The notes below the pieces were generated by a model. It worked only from the letters and a program-made list of their open reading frames with translations, had not been told where the DNA came from and made no database searches. From NCBI GenBank assembly GCA_003523465.1, contig DQAA01000473.1:1-6531 (forward strand): DNA of 6,531 bases, given 5' to 3'. Both the position numbers and the translations under genes were made by a program. Source of the DNA: Pseudomonas sp. (lineage in GTDB: Bacteria; Pseudomonadota; Gammaproteobacteria; Pseudomonadales; Pseudomonadaceae). Of the stretch, positions 6,434 to 6,531 are shown piece by piece (the stretch's first letter is position 1; every line of letters begins with the position of its first letter).

Positions 6434-6531
6434 GCGACTTCACGGTTTAAATTCAGCCGCAACACCTCTACCAGCTGGGCGGAAACGTTTGCCCGCCCCT
6501 CTTTTGCCCATGGACACAACGAAACGGGGCC
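6434..6531. other. Region upstream of the ilvI promoter, no gene recognised
   Basis: I see no supported gene start or end in these 98 bases on either strand. They contain an inverted repeat at 6477-6498 followed by a short T run on the plus strand, and an AAACGTTT palindrome at 6483-6490. The next gene upstream lies outside the window. Confidence 0.5.
6477..6505 (+). terminator. Weak plus-strand terminator-like hairpin
   Basis: GGGCG (6477-6481) pairs with CGCCC (6494-6498) around a 12-base loop holding AAACGTTT, followed on the plus strand by CTCTTTT (6499-6505). The T run is interrupted and the loop is long. No plus-strand gene is known to end here, so it may be a regulatory palindrome instead. 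Confidence 0.25.

Noticed and set aside
6430..6531. Minus-strand open frame entering from the right edge and ending in the TGA at 6432-6430
   Set aside because: Only 33 codons are visible with no recognisable motif. The stop falls inside the candidate -35, and two minus-strand frames are open here, so chance is enough.

Overview
This window reads as chromosomal DNA of a Pseudomonas species (Gammaproteobacteria). The basis is protein sequence and gene order: ilvI-ilvH-ilvC-pssA-msrP-msrQ followed by an rRNA operon is the order I recall around PA4696-PA4690 in P. aeruginosa and in P. putida. This is recollection, not a search. All confident genes lie on the minus strand, so the transcripts read from right to left.

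Right part (about 6531-2812): an untranslated stretch of nearly 400 bases holds a candidate sigma70 promoter and a long leader. Then come ilvI and ilvH (catalytic and regulatory subunits of acetohydroxyacid synthase) and ilvC (ketol-acid reductoisomerase). These three supply the first two steps of branched-chain amino acid synthesis. ilvI and ilvH are one base apart and look translationally coupled; ilvC follows after 52 bases. A strong intrinsic terminator closes the unit just after ilvC.

Middle part (about 2811-150): a new unit starts with a possible extended -10 promoter and a hairpin-bearing 5' UTR. It encodes pssA (phosphatidylserine synthase, the entry to phosphatidylethanolamine synthesis), then msrP and msrQ. 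MsrP is a Tat-exported molybdopterin enzyme that repairs oxidised methionines in periplasmic proteins. MsrQ is its haem-bearing membrane electron donor. The msrP stop and msrQ start overlap by one base. I see no terminator after msrQ.

Left end (about 163-1): a near-consensus promoter with the hallmarks of an rRNA P1 promoter points leftward: A/T-rich upstream element, -35, 16-bp spacer, TATAAT and a GC-rich discriminator. Its upstream element overlaps the last codons of msrQ. About 106 bases of its leader, able to fold into a closed hairpin domain, run off the window edge; the 16S gene itself is not in view.

The coding part is ordinary housekeeping DNA. I see no mobile element, CRISPR array or defence system. 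The less explained parts are the ilvI leader (a 37-codon upstream ORF overlapping alternating G and C blocks), the hairpin around the ilvC stop codon, the pssA 5' UTR hairpin, and the rRNA promoter packed against msrQ.
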